The notes: generated by a model not told the origin, from the letters alone. A stretch of DNA of 28,181 bases from Terrisporobacter sp. (GCA_029851945.1 JARKUZ010000086.1:1-28181); one strand, 5' to 3'; shown: positions 1 to 7,387, numbered from the stretch's first letter. Program-made: numbers and translations.

Positions 1-206
1 CAACTCAAAATAGATTAGAGTATACTTCTGCTAACTTAACAACTTCTACAGAAAACTTAAGTGCAGCAGAATCAAGAATAAGAGATGTTGATGTTGCTAA
101 AGAAATGGTTAACTTATCTAAGTTAAACATATTAAATCAAGCAGCACAAGCTATGGTTGGACAAGCTAATCAACAACCTCAAAGTGTAACTCAGTTATTA
201 AGATAG
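1..206 (+). CDS. fliC: Flagellin, C-terminal fragment (gene runs in from the left edge)
   Basis: The frame opening at base 3 reads 67 residues to a TAG at 204-206. It shows the typical C-terminal D0 helix of flagellin, with the stretches ENLSAAESRIRDVDVAKEM and NILNQAAQAMVGQAN and the family's characteristic -LLR ending. In flagellins this helix coils with the N-terminal helix to form the filament core and is the part recognised for export and polymerisation. The start and central domain are outside the window, so the surface region that would carry O-glycans is not visible. The downstream glycan genes fit with this being the modified filament protein. Identification as flagellin is firm; the symbol fliC (rather than hag) follows clostridial usage. 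Confidence 0.95.
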   Translation, partial: TQNRLEYTSANLTTSTENLSAAESRIRDVDVAKEMVNLSKLNILNQAAQAMVGQANQQPQSVTQLLR

Positions 207-216
207 TTTTAAGTTA

Positions 217-256
217 AAAAATAAAGAGTAAAGCATGTGCTTTACTCTTTATTTTT
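217..256 (+). terminator. Intrinsic terminator after flagellin
   Basis: A near-perfect hairpin. The arm AAAAATAAAGAGTAAAGCA (217-235) pairs with TGCTTTACTCTTTATTTTT (238-256) across a tiny TG centre; in practice the tip opens to about 4 nt. The 3' arm ends in a T run. The A-rich 5' side would also allow some function on the minus strand. It lies only 31 bases ahead of the next start codon, so the glycosyltransferase gene is either reached by read-through or has a promoter upstream of the hairpin. Confidence 0.9.
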
Positions 257-286
257 AAATTTAATCACTTAAAAGGAGTATTAAAT

Positions 287-2518
287 ATGCTATTAAGTAT
301 TGTAATGATGGTAAAAAATGAAGAGAGATATTTAGATAAAACATTAAATGCACTACGTCCTTTAATGGAAGAAATAAATTCTGAATTAATAATACTAGAT
401 ACTGGATCAACTGACTCGACTGTTGATATTGCAAGAAAATATACTGATAAAGTATTTTTTGCAAAGTGGAATGATAACTTTTCGGATATGAGAAATATAT
501 CAATAAGTTATGCAAAGGGAGACTGGATACTTATACTAGATGCAGATGAAGAGTTAACTAATTATGATAAATTAAAAGAATTCTTTAATAAAAACTTATG
601 CAATAAATATAATAGTGCAAGTATAAATCTAAAAAATATACTTTCCCTAGATGAAAAAAGTTATAGTATGACTCCTTTAATTAGAATGTTTAAAAACTCA
701 AAAGATTTTAGATATGAAGGAGCAATACACGAACAACCAAAATTTAAACATCCTATATATAACAATATAGCTTTATTTGATCATTATGGATATTTATTTG
801 AAAATGAAGAAATTAAACAATTAAAAGACAATAGAAATAAAAAGATTTTATTAAAAGAAATAAAGAAAGAACCTAATAACCCATATATTAATTATCAATT
901 AGGAAAAACTTATTCTATATCTAAAAACTATGAAGATGCAATATATTATATGGAAAAAGGTTATGATTTATATACAAAAATTAAATATATACCAATATTT
1001 GTAACATTAGATTTAGCTATGCTTTATTTAGAAATGAATGAGTTTGATAAATGCGAAAGTTTATGTACTAAGTATATAAAAAATGATAATAAAAATATAG
1101 ATATATATTACTACTTAGCTACAAGCCAAAAATATTTAAGAAAATATAAACGAAGCTTAGAAAATTATAAAAGGTATTTATATCTTATAGAAAATTATGA
1201 TATATCTACACAAGCTAATGCTGTTGAGTGTAATGGAGATACATTGATACACCAAGATAAAGCTAAAGTTAACATTATTGATATTTATTACAAATTAGAG
1301 ATGTATCAAGAGATTATAAATAATATAGATGATATAAACAATGATATTTTAGAACAAGCTTATTTAGTTATATTTATGAGTTTATATAAATTAAACAAAG
1401 AAGAAAAAATAATTGAAATATATAAAAATCTTTCGTCTTGTATAATTCAGCAAAATAAATTTAAAGTTGCGTTAGAGAGTATACTAAAAAAAATAAAGGA
1501 AAATGATCTGCCTAAAATGTATAAAATGCTTTCTAAAATAGATGGAAATTACGGTATTTTAAATAAAATAAGATTAGGTGAGAAATTAACGATTGAACAA
1601 TATAATGAAATACTAATAAAAGAGCAAGAAATATATTATGCGGATATAATATATTATGCTATGAAAGAAGATATAAAATTAGAAGATATATTAAAAAATA
1701 TAAGTAACCTAAAAATGCAAGATTATATAGATTATTTAGTTTCAAATAAAAGAGACTTTATATTTGATTTATATGATTACTTGGACAGAAATTTAAATAC
1801 TTTAGATATAAAGAAACTTCAAATTTATAGCTGTGTATCTAAATCATTGTTAACATATGGTGGTTTAGTCGATAAAAAATATGAAAAGTTATTTTTAATG
1901 TATATAACTTATACTTATGATTATTTAAAGCAATTATATAATACAGATTTAGAAGATGATGATTTACTAAATTTATTGAAAAATGAAGATGAAATATTTA
2001 TTATAAGTATACATACAATTCAAAAACTTAGTAAAACTGATAAATTAGAGTATGTTAAAAAGATGAAAGACTTATTAATAAAAAATCAAAAATACAAAAA
2101 GGGAATAGAAATATTAATAGAGAAATTTAAAAATGAATTTGATATAAATGAAGAGCTAAATAGTCTTAAAAAACAATATAAATCGATAATTCAAAATGAC
2201 ATAGAGATAGGAAATATTATTGAAGCTAAAGAAAAGATAGATGAATATGAAAGTATATTTGAAGAAGAGGCAGAGATACTAAATTTTAAAGCAATTATAA
2301 AAATGCTAGAAGGAAAGTTCGAAGAATCTGATAAAATATTTAAAAATTCATATCTATTAGATAGATATAATTACAATGTGATTTTTAATATAGGATGCAT
2401 AAAAGAAATATTAGGACAATATGAAGATGCCATTAAATATTTTGAATTAATAGTAAAAAACTGTGAAGACGAAAACATAGTTTTAGAATCAAAAGAAAAA
2501 ATTATGATTATAAATTAA
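287..2518 (+). CDS. Family-2 glycosyltransferase with TPR-like C-terminal region, probable flagellin O-glycosyltransferase
   Basis: 743 residues, ATG at 287 with AAGGAG at 273-278 (8-nt spacing). The N-terminus is a GT-A fold family-2 glycosyltransferase: LSIVMMVKNEE at residues 3-13, DTGSTDST at 38-45, and the metal/nucleotide-sugar DXD-type motif DADEE at 85-89. From about residue 195 onward the protein is helical with TPR-like units (for example PYINYQLGKTYSISKNYEDA and a final NYNVIFNIGCIKEILGQYEDA), separated by degenerate Lys/Glu/Ile-rich helices. TPR domains in other protein O-glycosyltransferases bind the acceptor protein. Its position directly after flagellin matches C. difficile CD0240, the enzyme known to add O-linked GlcNAc to flagellin in the type A pathway. 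The family call comes from the sequence. The GlcNAc specificity and flagellin target are inferred from context. Confidence 0.85.
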   Translation: MLLSIVMMVKNEERYLDKTLNALRPLMEEINSELIILDTGSTDSTVDIARKYTDKVFFAKWNDNFSDMRNISISYAKGDWILILDADEELTNYDKLKEFFNKNLCNKYNSASINLKNILSLDEKSYSMTPLIRMFKNSKDFRYEGAIHEQPKFKHPIYNNIALFDHYGYLFENEEIKQLKDNRNKKILLKEIKKEPNNPYINYQLGKTYSISKNYEDAIYYMEKGYDLYTKIKYIPIFVTLDLAMLYLEMNEFDKCESLCTKYIKNDNKNIDIYYYLATSQKYLRKYKRSLENYKRYLYLIENYDISTQANAVECNGDTLIHQDKAKVNIIDIYYKLEMYQEIINNIDDINNDILEQAYLVIFMSLYKLNKEEKIIEIYKNLSSCIIQQNKFKVALESILKKIKENDLPKMYKMLSKIDGNYGILNKIRLGEKLTIEQYNEILIKEQEIYYADIIYYAMKEDIKLEDILKNISNLKMQDYIDYLVSNKRDFIFDLYDYLDRNLNTLDIKKLQIYSCVSKSLLTYGGLVDKKYEKLFLMYITYTYDYLKQLYNTDLEDDDLLNLLKNEDEIFIISIHTIQKLSKTDKLEYVKKMKDLLIKNQKYKKGIEILIEKFKNEFDINEELNSLKKQYKSIIQNDIEIGNIIEAKEKIDEYESIFEEEAEILNFKAIIKMLEGKFEESDKIFKNSYLLDRYNYNVIFNIGCIKEILGQYEDAIKYFELIVKNCEDENIVLESKEKIMIIN

Positions 2519-2556
2519 AATATACAAAAAATTATGTCATAAGAGGAGGCGCAAAT

Positions 2557-3159
2557 TTGAGTAAATATAAATTTGTATTTGACCTAGATTCAACTTTAAC
2601 AAAACAAGAAATACTTCCTGAAATGGCAAAGTATATTGGATGTCATGAAAGTATTAGCAAAATAACAGAAGAGACTATGCTAGGTAAGTTATCTTTTGAA
2701 GAAAGTTTTCTAAAGAGAATTGAAATATTAAAAGAGATACCTGTAAAAAAAGTACGCAGTATAGTTAAAAATATAACATTAAATGAAAAATTAATTAAAT
2801 TTGTTTTAGATAATATAGATAGATGCATTATAATAACTGGTAATCTAGATATCTGGATTTGTGAGCTCATGAATATGTTAGGTTTAAATGATATATATTA
2901 TTCATCAAAGGCTTTAACAGATGGACAGTATATTAAATCAGTTGTAAATGTTATAAAAAAGGAAGATATAATAAAAGAAATAGATGGACCAATAGTAGCT
3001 ATTGGAGATGGAAGCAATGACTCAAAAATGATAGAGTATGCTGATATAGGAATTGGATTTGGTGCTGTTAGGCCAATAGCTCCAAGTGTATTAAATGTTT
3101 GCGATTATGCATTTTATGAGGAGGAGAAATTATGTCAGTTTCTAAAACGATTATTATAA
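2557..3159 (+). CDS. HAD-superfamily phosphatase, SerB-like (type A flagellin glycan pathway)
   Basis: 200 residues with a TTG start at 2557, chosen because GAGGAGG (2543-2549) sits 7 nt upstream and the protein then begins directly at the HAD core. Motif I is DLDSTLT (residues 9-15; nucleophile Asp9, acid/base Asp11), motif II is TGN (94-96), and motif III is GDGSND (150-155). This is the phosphoserine-phosphatase-like subgroup at about its usual length. The orthologous position in C. difficile is CD0241, needed for the phospho-N-methyl-threonine part of type A flagellin modification, so the substrate is probably a phosphorylated amino acid or an intermediate of that pathway rather than serine biosynthesis. 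The gene overlaps the next one by 28 bases, which implies translational coupling. The fold is clear; the exact substrate is inferred. Confidence 0.85.
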   Translation: MSKYKFVFDLDSTLTKQEILPEMAKYIGCHESISKITEETMLGKLSFEESFLKRIEILKEIPVKKVRSIVKNITLNEKLIKFVLDNIDRCIIITGNLDIWICELMNMLGLNDIYYSSKALTDGQYIKSVVNVIKKEDIIKEIDGPIVAIGDGSNDSKMIEYADIGIGFGAVRPIAPSVLNVCDYAFYEEEKLCQFLKRLL

Positions 3160-3782
3160 GTTGTGCAGGAATGGGAACTAGATTAGGTCTAAATACTAAC
3201 AAATCATTAATTGATATTGGTGGAAAACCATTAATAATAAGACAATTAGAATGTTTAGACAAGTTTGATGATATAAGAATTGTTGTAGGATATCAAGCTC
3301 AAGAAGTCATTGATGTAGTTTGTTCATATAGAAAAGATATTACTTTTGTATTTAATCATGATTATATTAACACAAAAACTGCTGCTAGCTTATCACTAGG
3401 AAAAAAACATTCAAATGAGATGATTATATCATTAGATGGAGATGTATTATTTAAACCTGAAGATCTCGAAAAATTTATATTAGAAGATGATGAAGAAGCA
3501 ATAGGTGTTTGTTCTCCATATACTAATGAACCAGTATATATAGATACTGAATTTATAGATGGAACTGAACATGCAGTTAGTTTTTCAAGAAAACATGGAA
3601 AGTATGAATGGACTGGGTTGTTTAAAATATATGCAGATAAACTTAAGAGTGGAAATGATCATGTATATAAAATGATAACACCTAATTTACCTTTAAAAGT
3701 AGTCCATGTAAATTTAAAGGAAATAGATAATATGAATGAATATAAAAAAGCTTTAGATTGGTATAAAAATGGATATAAATAA
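3132..3782 (+). CDS. Small nucleotidyltransferase (cytidylyltransferase-like), flagellin glycan pathway
   Basis: 216 residues; ATG at 3132 follows a strong GAGGAGGAG (3118-3126) embedded in the end of the phosphatase gene. The N-terminus carries the NTP-transferase signature CAGMGTRLG (residues 11-19), followed by NKSLIDIGGKPLI with the expected Lys. A central SLDGDVLF stretch supplies the metal-binding Asp typical of sugar- and choline-phosphate nucleotidyltransferases. The length suits a single-domain MobA/LicC-type enzyme without a left-handed beta-helix. In C. difficile the equivalent gene (CD0242) is in the type A flagellin modification cluster. A plausible role is making the CDP-activated amino-acid phosphate donor used by the downstream CDP-alcohol phosphotransferase, but the base and substrate cannot be read from the sequence. 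Confidence 0.82.
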   Translation: MSVSKTIIISCAGMGTRLGLNTNKSLIDIGGKPLIIRQLECLDKFDDIRIVVGYQAQEVIDVVCSYRKDITFVFNHDYINTKTAASLSLGKKHSNEMIISLDGDVLFKPEDLEKFILEDDEEAIGVCSPYTNEPVYIDTEFIDGTEHAVSFSRKHGKYEWTGLFKIYADKLKSGNDHVYKMITPNLPLKVVHVNLKEIDNMNEYKKALDWYKNGYK

Positions 3783-3791
3783 ATCCGATTA
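3764..3791 (+). promoter_or_regulatory. Candidate internal sigma-28-type promoter
   Basis: TAAA at 3764-3767 and TCCGATTA at 3784-3791 are separated by 16 bases. They resemble the sigma-28/SigD pattern TAAA-N15-GCCGATAT, with spacing off by one and two or three mismatches in the -10. It straddles the end of the nucleotidyltransferase gene, about 40 bases before the methyltransferase start. In sequence this AT-rich, chance matches are likely, so this is a suggestion only. Confidence 0.25.
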
Positions 3792-3831
3792 AATATGAAT
3801 TTATAACCAAACCTTAACTAGGAGAAATGAT

Positions 3832-4581
3832 ATGACGAAAAAAAATACAAGGGTATATAAGGAAAATATAAATATAAATAAAAAAAGTGTCAAATTATTT
3901 TGGAATAAAAGAGCAGAAAAGTATACAGAAGATAATCCTTATAAAGCCGTAAAATGTAATGACAATGACTCTGAATATGCAAAATTATTAGATGAGTATG
4001 AAAAAGAAGTTATTATACCTAAATTAAAAATAGATAAAAATTCTAAAGTTCTAGATATAGGTTGTGGAGTAGGGAGATTAGCAGAAATGATAGTACTAGA
4101 TAGTAAATACTATTTAGGTACTGATTTTGCAGAAGACTTACTTAATATAGCTAGAAAAAGAATAGGTTGTAATGATAGTTATGATTTTCAAATATGTGAT
4201 TTTATAAATATATATGATAATGAGGTTATAAAAAGTAATGCCCCGTTTAATAAAGTAATTTTAGCAGGCGTTATAATGTATATAAATGATGAAGAACTTA
4301 ACATATGTTTTGAAAATTTACTCAAAGTATTAGATAAAGAGGCTATGATATATATAGCATCACCAATTGCTACAAAAGAAAGATTAACCCTAGATGATTT
4401 TTACTCTAATGAATTAAATAGTGAATATAATGTTATATATAGAACAATTGATGAATATGTAGATGTTTTTAAAGTTCTTATAAATAATGGATTTAAGATT
4501 ATAGAAAATGAAACGTTTCTAACTGACAAAAAGCAATACAAAGAAACTGAGAGGCACTATTTTATTTTAAAGAGAGGTTAA
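3832..4581 (+). CDS. SAM-dependent class I methyltransferase, flagellin glycan pathway
   Basis: 249 residues, ATG at 3832 with AGGAGA 6-7 nt upstream. An ATG five bases earlier stops after two codons and is discarded. The Rossmann-type SAM-binding motif I is KVLDIGCGVGRLAEM (DIGCG at residues 75-79), followed by the acidic motif-II region (YYLGTDFAEDLL) and a motif resembling VILAGVIMYI where post-I motifs are expected. About 60 residues precede the SAM fold, with FWNKRAEKY typical of Methyltransf_11/25-like enzymes. In C. difficile the gene in this position (CD0243) supplies the N-methyl group of the phospho-threonine cap on type A flagellin glycan. That role is inferred from synteny; SAM-dependent methyltransferase activity is well supported by the motifs. 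Confidence 0.85.
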   Translation: MTKKNTRVYKENININKKSVKLFWNKRAEKYTEDNPYKAVKCNDNDSEYAKLLDEYEKEVIIPKLKIDKNSKVLDIGCGVGRLAEMIVLDSKYYLGTDFAEDLLNIARKRIGCNDSYDFQICDFINIYDNEVIKSNAPFNKVILAGVIMYINDEELNICFENLLKVLDKEAMIYIASPIATKERLTLDDFYSNELNSEYNVIYRTIDEYVDVFKVLINNGFKIIENETFLTDKKQYKETERHYFILKRG

Positions 4582-4647
4582 ACATAAACTTATAATTAAA
4601 GTTACAATTTAAATCTTGGATTTATAGAAAGTAGTGTGATTTAAAAA

Positions 4648-6126
4648 ATGAATGAAAAACAAAGGATAATAGAAATTTTAAACACTTCAATAGAAGGTAT
4701 TTCTTACATAATTAAAAATTTAAATACAGACTATGAATTTATGTCTGAAATTTGTATACAAGCTATTAATACAGTTAAAAATAGCTTCGAAAACGCTAAA
4801 AAATGTGACGATAGACTTTATAAGCTATCAAATAATATATTAGAAAAATTAAAAAATCTAAATAAAACAAAAGATATAGATAAACTTGATGATTGCAATA
4901 AAATTATTAATATGATAAATGAAATGATAGATATTATAAATAAAAACATGAGGGAAAAATATAATATTGTTTTTATGCCATACAATGCATCTATGTGGAA
5001 TAGTCTTGAAAGTATTTGGAAAGAAGCTAAAGAAGATGCAAATTGCAATTGTTATGTAGTACCAATCCCATACTATAAGTTAATTTCTAATAGTAATGGG
5101 AATACTGACGCTATATTTACATATGAAGGCGATATGTTGCCTAAATATGTACCTATTACTGATTATAAAACATTTGATTTAGAAGAAATCAATCCAGATG
5201 TTATATATATACATAATCAATATGATGAATATAATAATGCTACTAGAGTAGATAGCAACTATTTTTCTTATAATTTAAAAAAATATACAGATATGCTAGT
5301 ATATGTTACTTATGGAATATTAGGTACTTATCCAATTTCATTTTATAAAGATTTTTACTCATTTATAGGAACAAGAGAATTTGATAAAGTTGTTGTACAA
5401 TCTCATGTATTTGCAGATATTGCAGAATATAGTGGGGTAGCTAGAGAAAAATTATTGCCTCTTGGATCACCTAAATTTGATGCTTTAGTTAGTAGTCTAA
5501 AATCAAATGCTACAAATGAGTTTTACAAAAATAAATTTAAGGGGAAAAAAGTATTTTTATGGACTACAAACTTAATGAAAGTTATAAATGGAAGAGATAA
5601 AGTACTAGATGAAATTGAAGAAGTATTTAATAAAATTAGGAAAAATTTAAACTATGGATTAATATATAGACCTCACCCTTTAGAGCTTTCATATGTCAAA
5701 TCAAAGGCCCCAGAATGCTATAAAAGGTATAAAGAATTATTAAGCTCAGCAAAAAATACAGAAAATATAATTATTGACAATTCACCTAGTTATTACGAAG
5801 CTTTTCAAATATCTGATGCGCTAATAACAGATAGATCTTCTGTATTAATTGAATATATGGCTACAGGAAAACCTGTCTTAATATATGATATAGGATTAAA
5901 CAGAGAGTTTTATCATGAAAGTGTATTTGATATATTTTCTAATTATATAGTTGGTGAAGAAGAAATGACTGTAGATAAATTTATAGATTTAGCAGTTAAT
6001 GAAAAAGATTACAAAAAAGATCTTAGAATTAATGCACTAAATACTGTTCTTTCTAATATTGATGGTAGTTGTGGAGAAAAAGTTCACAAACATATAAAGC
6101 AGTATATTGAAAATAACTATTTTTAA
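4648..6126 (+). CDS. CDP-glycerol:glycerophosphotransferase-family protein, probable flagellin glycan phosphotransferase
   Basis: 492 residues. The last ~390 match the TagB/TagF-type CDP-alcohol phosphotransferase fold (PF04464): RPHP at 341-344 and TDRSSVLIEYMATGKPV at 394-410 are the two conserved active-site/nucleotide-binding segments of the family. Residues 1-100 form a helical N-terminal extension before NIVFMPYNASMWNSLESIW. No signal peptide or membrane segment is evident, so it should act in the cytoplasm before flagellin export. In C. difficile the last gene of the type A glycan cluster (CD0244) is of this family and is required for attaching the phospho-amino-acid. Joining an amino-acid phosphate to GlcNAc via a phosphodiester is the natural role here, though inferred. 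The start has almost no Shine-Dalgarno sequence, unlike its neighbours. Confidence 0.83.
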   Translation: MNEKQRIIEILNTSIEGISYIIKNLNTDYEFMSEICIQAINTVKNSFENAKKCDDRLYKLSNNILEKLKNLNKTKDIDKLDDCNKIINMINEMIDIINKNMREKYNIVFMPYNASMWNSLESIWKEAKEDANCNCYVVPIPYYKLISNSNGNTDAIFTYEGDMLPKYVPITDYKTFDLEEINPDVIYIHNQYDEYNNATRVDSNYFSYNLKKYTDMLVYVTYGILGTYPISFYKDFYSFIGTREFDKVVVQSHVFADIAEYSGVAREKLLPLGSPKFDALVSSLKSNATNEFYKNKFKGKKVFLWTTNLMKVINGRDKVLDEIEEVFNKIRKNLNYGLIYRPHPLELSYVKSKAPECYKRYKELLSSAKNTENIIIDNSPSYYEAFQISDALITDRSSVLIEYMATGKPVLIYDIGLNREFYHESVFDIFSNYIVGEEEMTVDKFIDLAVNEKDYKKDLRINALNTVLSNIDGSCGEKVHKHIKQYIENNYF

Positions 6127-6144
6127 AATTTTACAATGATATTA

Positions 6145-6206
6145 AATACAAAAAGTCATGAACAACTTATTACATTAAGTAATTATTTTAAAAGACTTTT
6201 TGTATT
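6145..6206 (+). terminator. Long hairpin at the end of the glycan operon
   Basis: AATACAAAAAGTC (6145-6157) pairs perfectly with GACTTTTTGTATT (6194-6206). The ~36-nt loop can itself fold through ATTAC/GTAAT. The 3' arm is T-rich but there is no clean U-tract after it (the sequence continues ttat). It starts 18 bases after the phosphotransferase stop codon, so an operon-ending or mRNA-stabilising role is likely; a large loop makes termination less certain than for a compact hairpin. Confidence 0.65.
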
Positions 6207-6838
6207 TTATTATAAAAATATCAAGTTTGTTTAATGTAGATATATAATTCTAATTATAAAAGTATTTATAATAATTAATAACTTTTTACATATCATGATA
6301 AATTCATAAAACAAACCTAAATTAAGATCAGTTAAATCAACGCAAAAATCTTTAACTATTTTTTAAGTGATAAGTTTTAATAATATTATATAAATACAAT
6401 ATTAATTATTATTTAACGAAATAATAAATTTAGATATTGCAAATATTATAAAATTTATTAAAGTGAAAATTAAATTTATCATATATCTTATTACTATAAT
6501 AAGTTTTAATTGATTAATAAAGTAGATAAGTATTATAAGTGATTTTATAAATTTAATTGAGTATTTAACCAATATTTATATCAAAAATACCTTTAGGAAC
6601 TAATATAGGTATAAGTGTATCTGATTTTATAATTTCACTATTTTATTCAAATCAATTAACTATTTTGAATTTAAAAATAAATTCACAATCAAAATTTAAA
6701 AAAATAGGAATATTATTTAAATTTACAATACTTATAAATTTATCTGAATAAGAATACTTAAGTTAAAAATTTTTAGTATTAGAGAAGTTGTCGTCTAATA
6801 TATAATTTATATTATTATGTTGTTGTAGCAAAAAAATG
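6207..6838 (+). other. AT-rich non-coding stretch, no gene recognised
   Basis: About 630 bases of strongly AT-rich sequence with many stops in all frames. I see no RNA gene, insertion sequence or convincing coding region. One 60-codon stop-to-stop run (6569-6751) without a start reads as a vaguely membrane-protein-like peptide and could be a decayed gene remnant; see findings. Otherwise nothing can be supported here. Confidence 0.6.
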
Positions 6839-6865
6839 TAAAGTTTTAATTTTAATAGCCGTATA
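6839..6865 (+). promoter_or_regulatory. Candidate sigma-28 (SigD/FliA) promoter upstream of the flagellar operon
   Basis: TAAA at 6839-6842, a 15-base spacer, then GCCG at 6858-6861 running into TATAAT. The element spacing and the GCCG core equal the sigma-28 consensus TAAA-N15-GCCGATAT, with the rest of the -10 shifted by one inserted T. It is about 720 bases ahead of flgB and upstream of the riboswitch, so a transcript from it would still pass through the riboswitch and both terminators. Since fliA is inside the operon, this would be an autoregulatory loop. Pattern match by eye only. Confidence 0.4.
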
Positions 6866-6979
6866 ATATAAAATATAAGATAAAATAAAATAAAATTATA
6901 CTTTGTAATTAAAAAATAAATTTAAATATATTTCTAAAATTAGTTTGAAAAAAAATAGTAAGAAAAAATGAATAAAAAC

Positions 6980-7008
6980 TTGATTAAATCTAAATTATAC
7001 TATAATAT
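6980..7008 (+). promoter_or_regulatory. Candidate sigma-A promoter for the flagellar operon leader
   Basis: A -35 TTGATT (6980-6985) and, 17 bases on, a -10 TAATAT (7003-7008); an overlapping perfect TATAAT (7001-7006) has a 15-base spacer. Transcription would start near 7015, about 35-50 bases before the riboswitch aptamer. This gives a flgB leader of about 560 nt, similar to the roughly 500-nt flgB leader described in C. difficile. Confidence 0.6.
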
Positions 7009-7060
7009 TTAGTGTATAGAAAAAAATGTCGAAAAGTGTAGAAAGAGGACGAAAAACAAA

Positions 7061-7136
7061 ATAGGCAAAGCTAGAGAAATCTAGTGACGCAAAACTATAG
7101 GAGCTAAAGTGGGAACTATGCTAGCCAGTTGCCAAA
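7061..7136 (+). promoter_or_regulatory. c-di-GMP-I (GEMM-I) riboswitch aptamer
   Basis: All the hallmarks are visible. A closing stem GGCAA (7064-7068) pairs with TTGCC (7129-7133). A hairpin CTAGA-GAAA-TCTAG (7071-7084) carries a GNRA tetraloop. The invariant joining segment GACGCAAA lies at 7086-7093. The second stem carries a GCTAAAG...ATGCTAGCC tetraloop-receptor-like arm (7102-7126), followed by CAGTTGCC. Weak A/T-rich pairing (GAAAAACAAAA with TTTTGTTTTC) may extend the base. Class I c-di-GMP riboswitches precede flgB in C. difficile, where ligand binding promotes termination and lowers flagellar (and SigD-dependent toxin) expression. The terminator at 7262-7290 lies about 130 nt downstream, which fits the same OFF logic. 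I did not identify the antiterminator pairing. Confidence 0.92.
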
Positions 7137-7261
7137 AACTATGTGTTTTTGTTTTCGATATATAAAGTTGATGATTTTTGGATAATTATGAATAATATAT
7201 AAATTATTTTGATTACTCGTGTCCAAAATTATGTATCTCTATTTATCGGCGCTGATATTAT

Positions 7262-7290
7262 ATAACTCTCTTTCAGAGTTATTTTTTTTT
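7262..7290 (+). terminator. Riboswitch-associated intrinsic terminator
   Basis: ATAACTCT (7262-7269) and AGAGTTAT (7275-7282) form an 8-bp stem with loop CTTTC, followed immediately by an unbroken T run to 7290. It is a classic terminator inside the flgB leader, positioned to abort transcription before the operon when the c-di-GMP aptamer upstream is occupied. Confidence 0.88.
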
Positions 7291-7301
7291 AAAAAAATAA
7301 T

Positions 7302-7387
7302 ATTACAAAAAGTGTAACAACTTGATTATATTACTAAAGTTCATTACGTATATTACATTTTTGTATTACAGGAAAAAATATGTAATA
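7302..7387 (+). promoter_or_regulatory. Cluster of ATTAC / TTACA-TGTAA motifs, possible operator array
   Basis: ATTAC occurs at 7302, 7330, 7343, 7352 and 7365. TGTAA occurs at 7313 and 7381. Two arrangements look operator-like: the perfect palindrome TTACA-AAAAG-TGTAA (7303-7317), and TATTACAT (7351-7358) facing ATGTAATA (7380-7387). The cluster lies between the riboswitch terminator and flgB. No regulator can be named; a promoter or recombinase site is also possible. Confidence 0.35.

Noticed and set aside
6207..6838. CRISPR array, tRNA or mobile element in the non-coding interval
   Set aside because: No regularly spaced repeats, no cloverleaf-like GC-rich segments, no transposase fragments or terminal inverted repeats seen.
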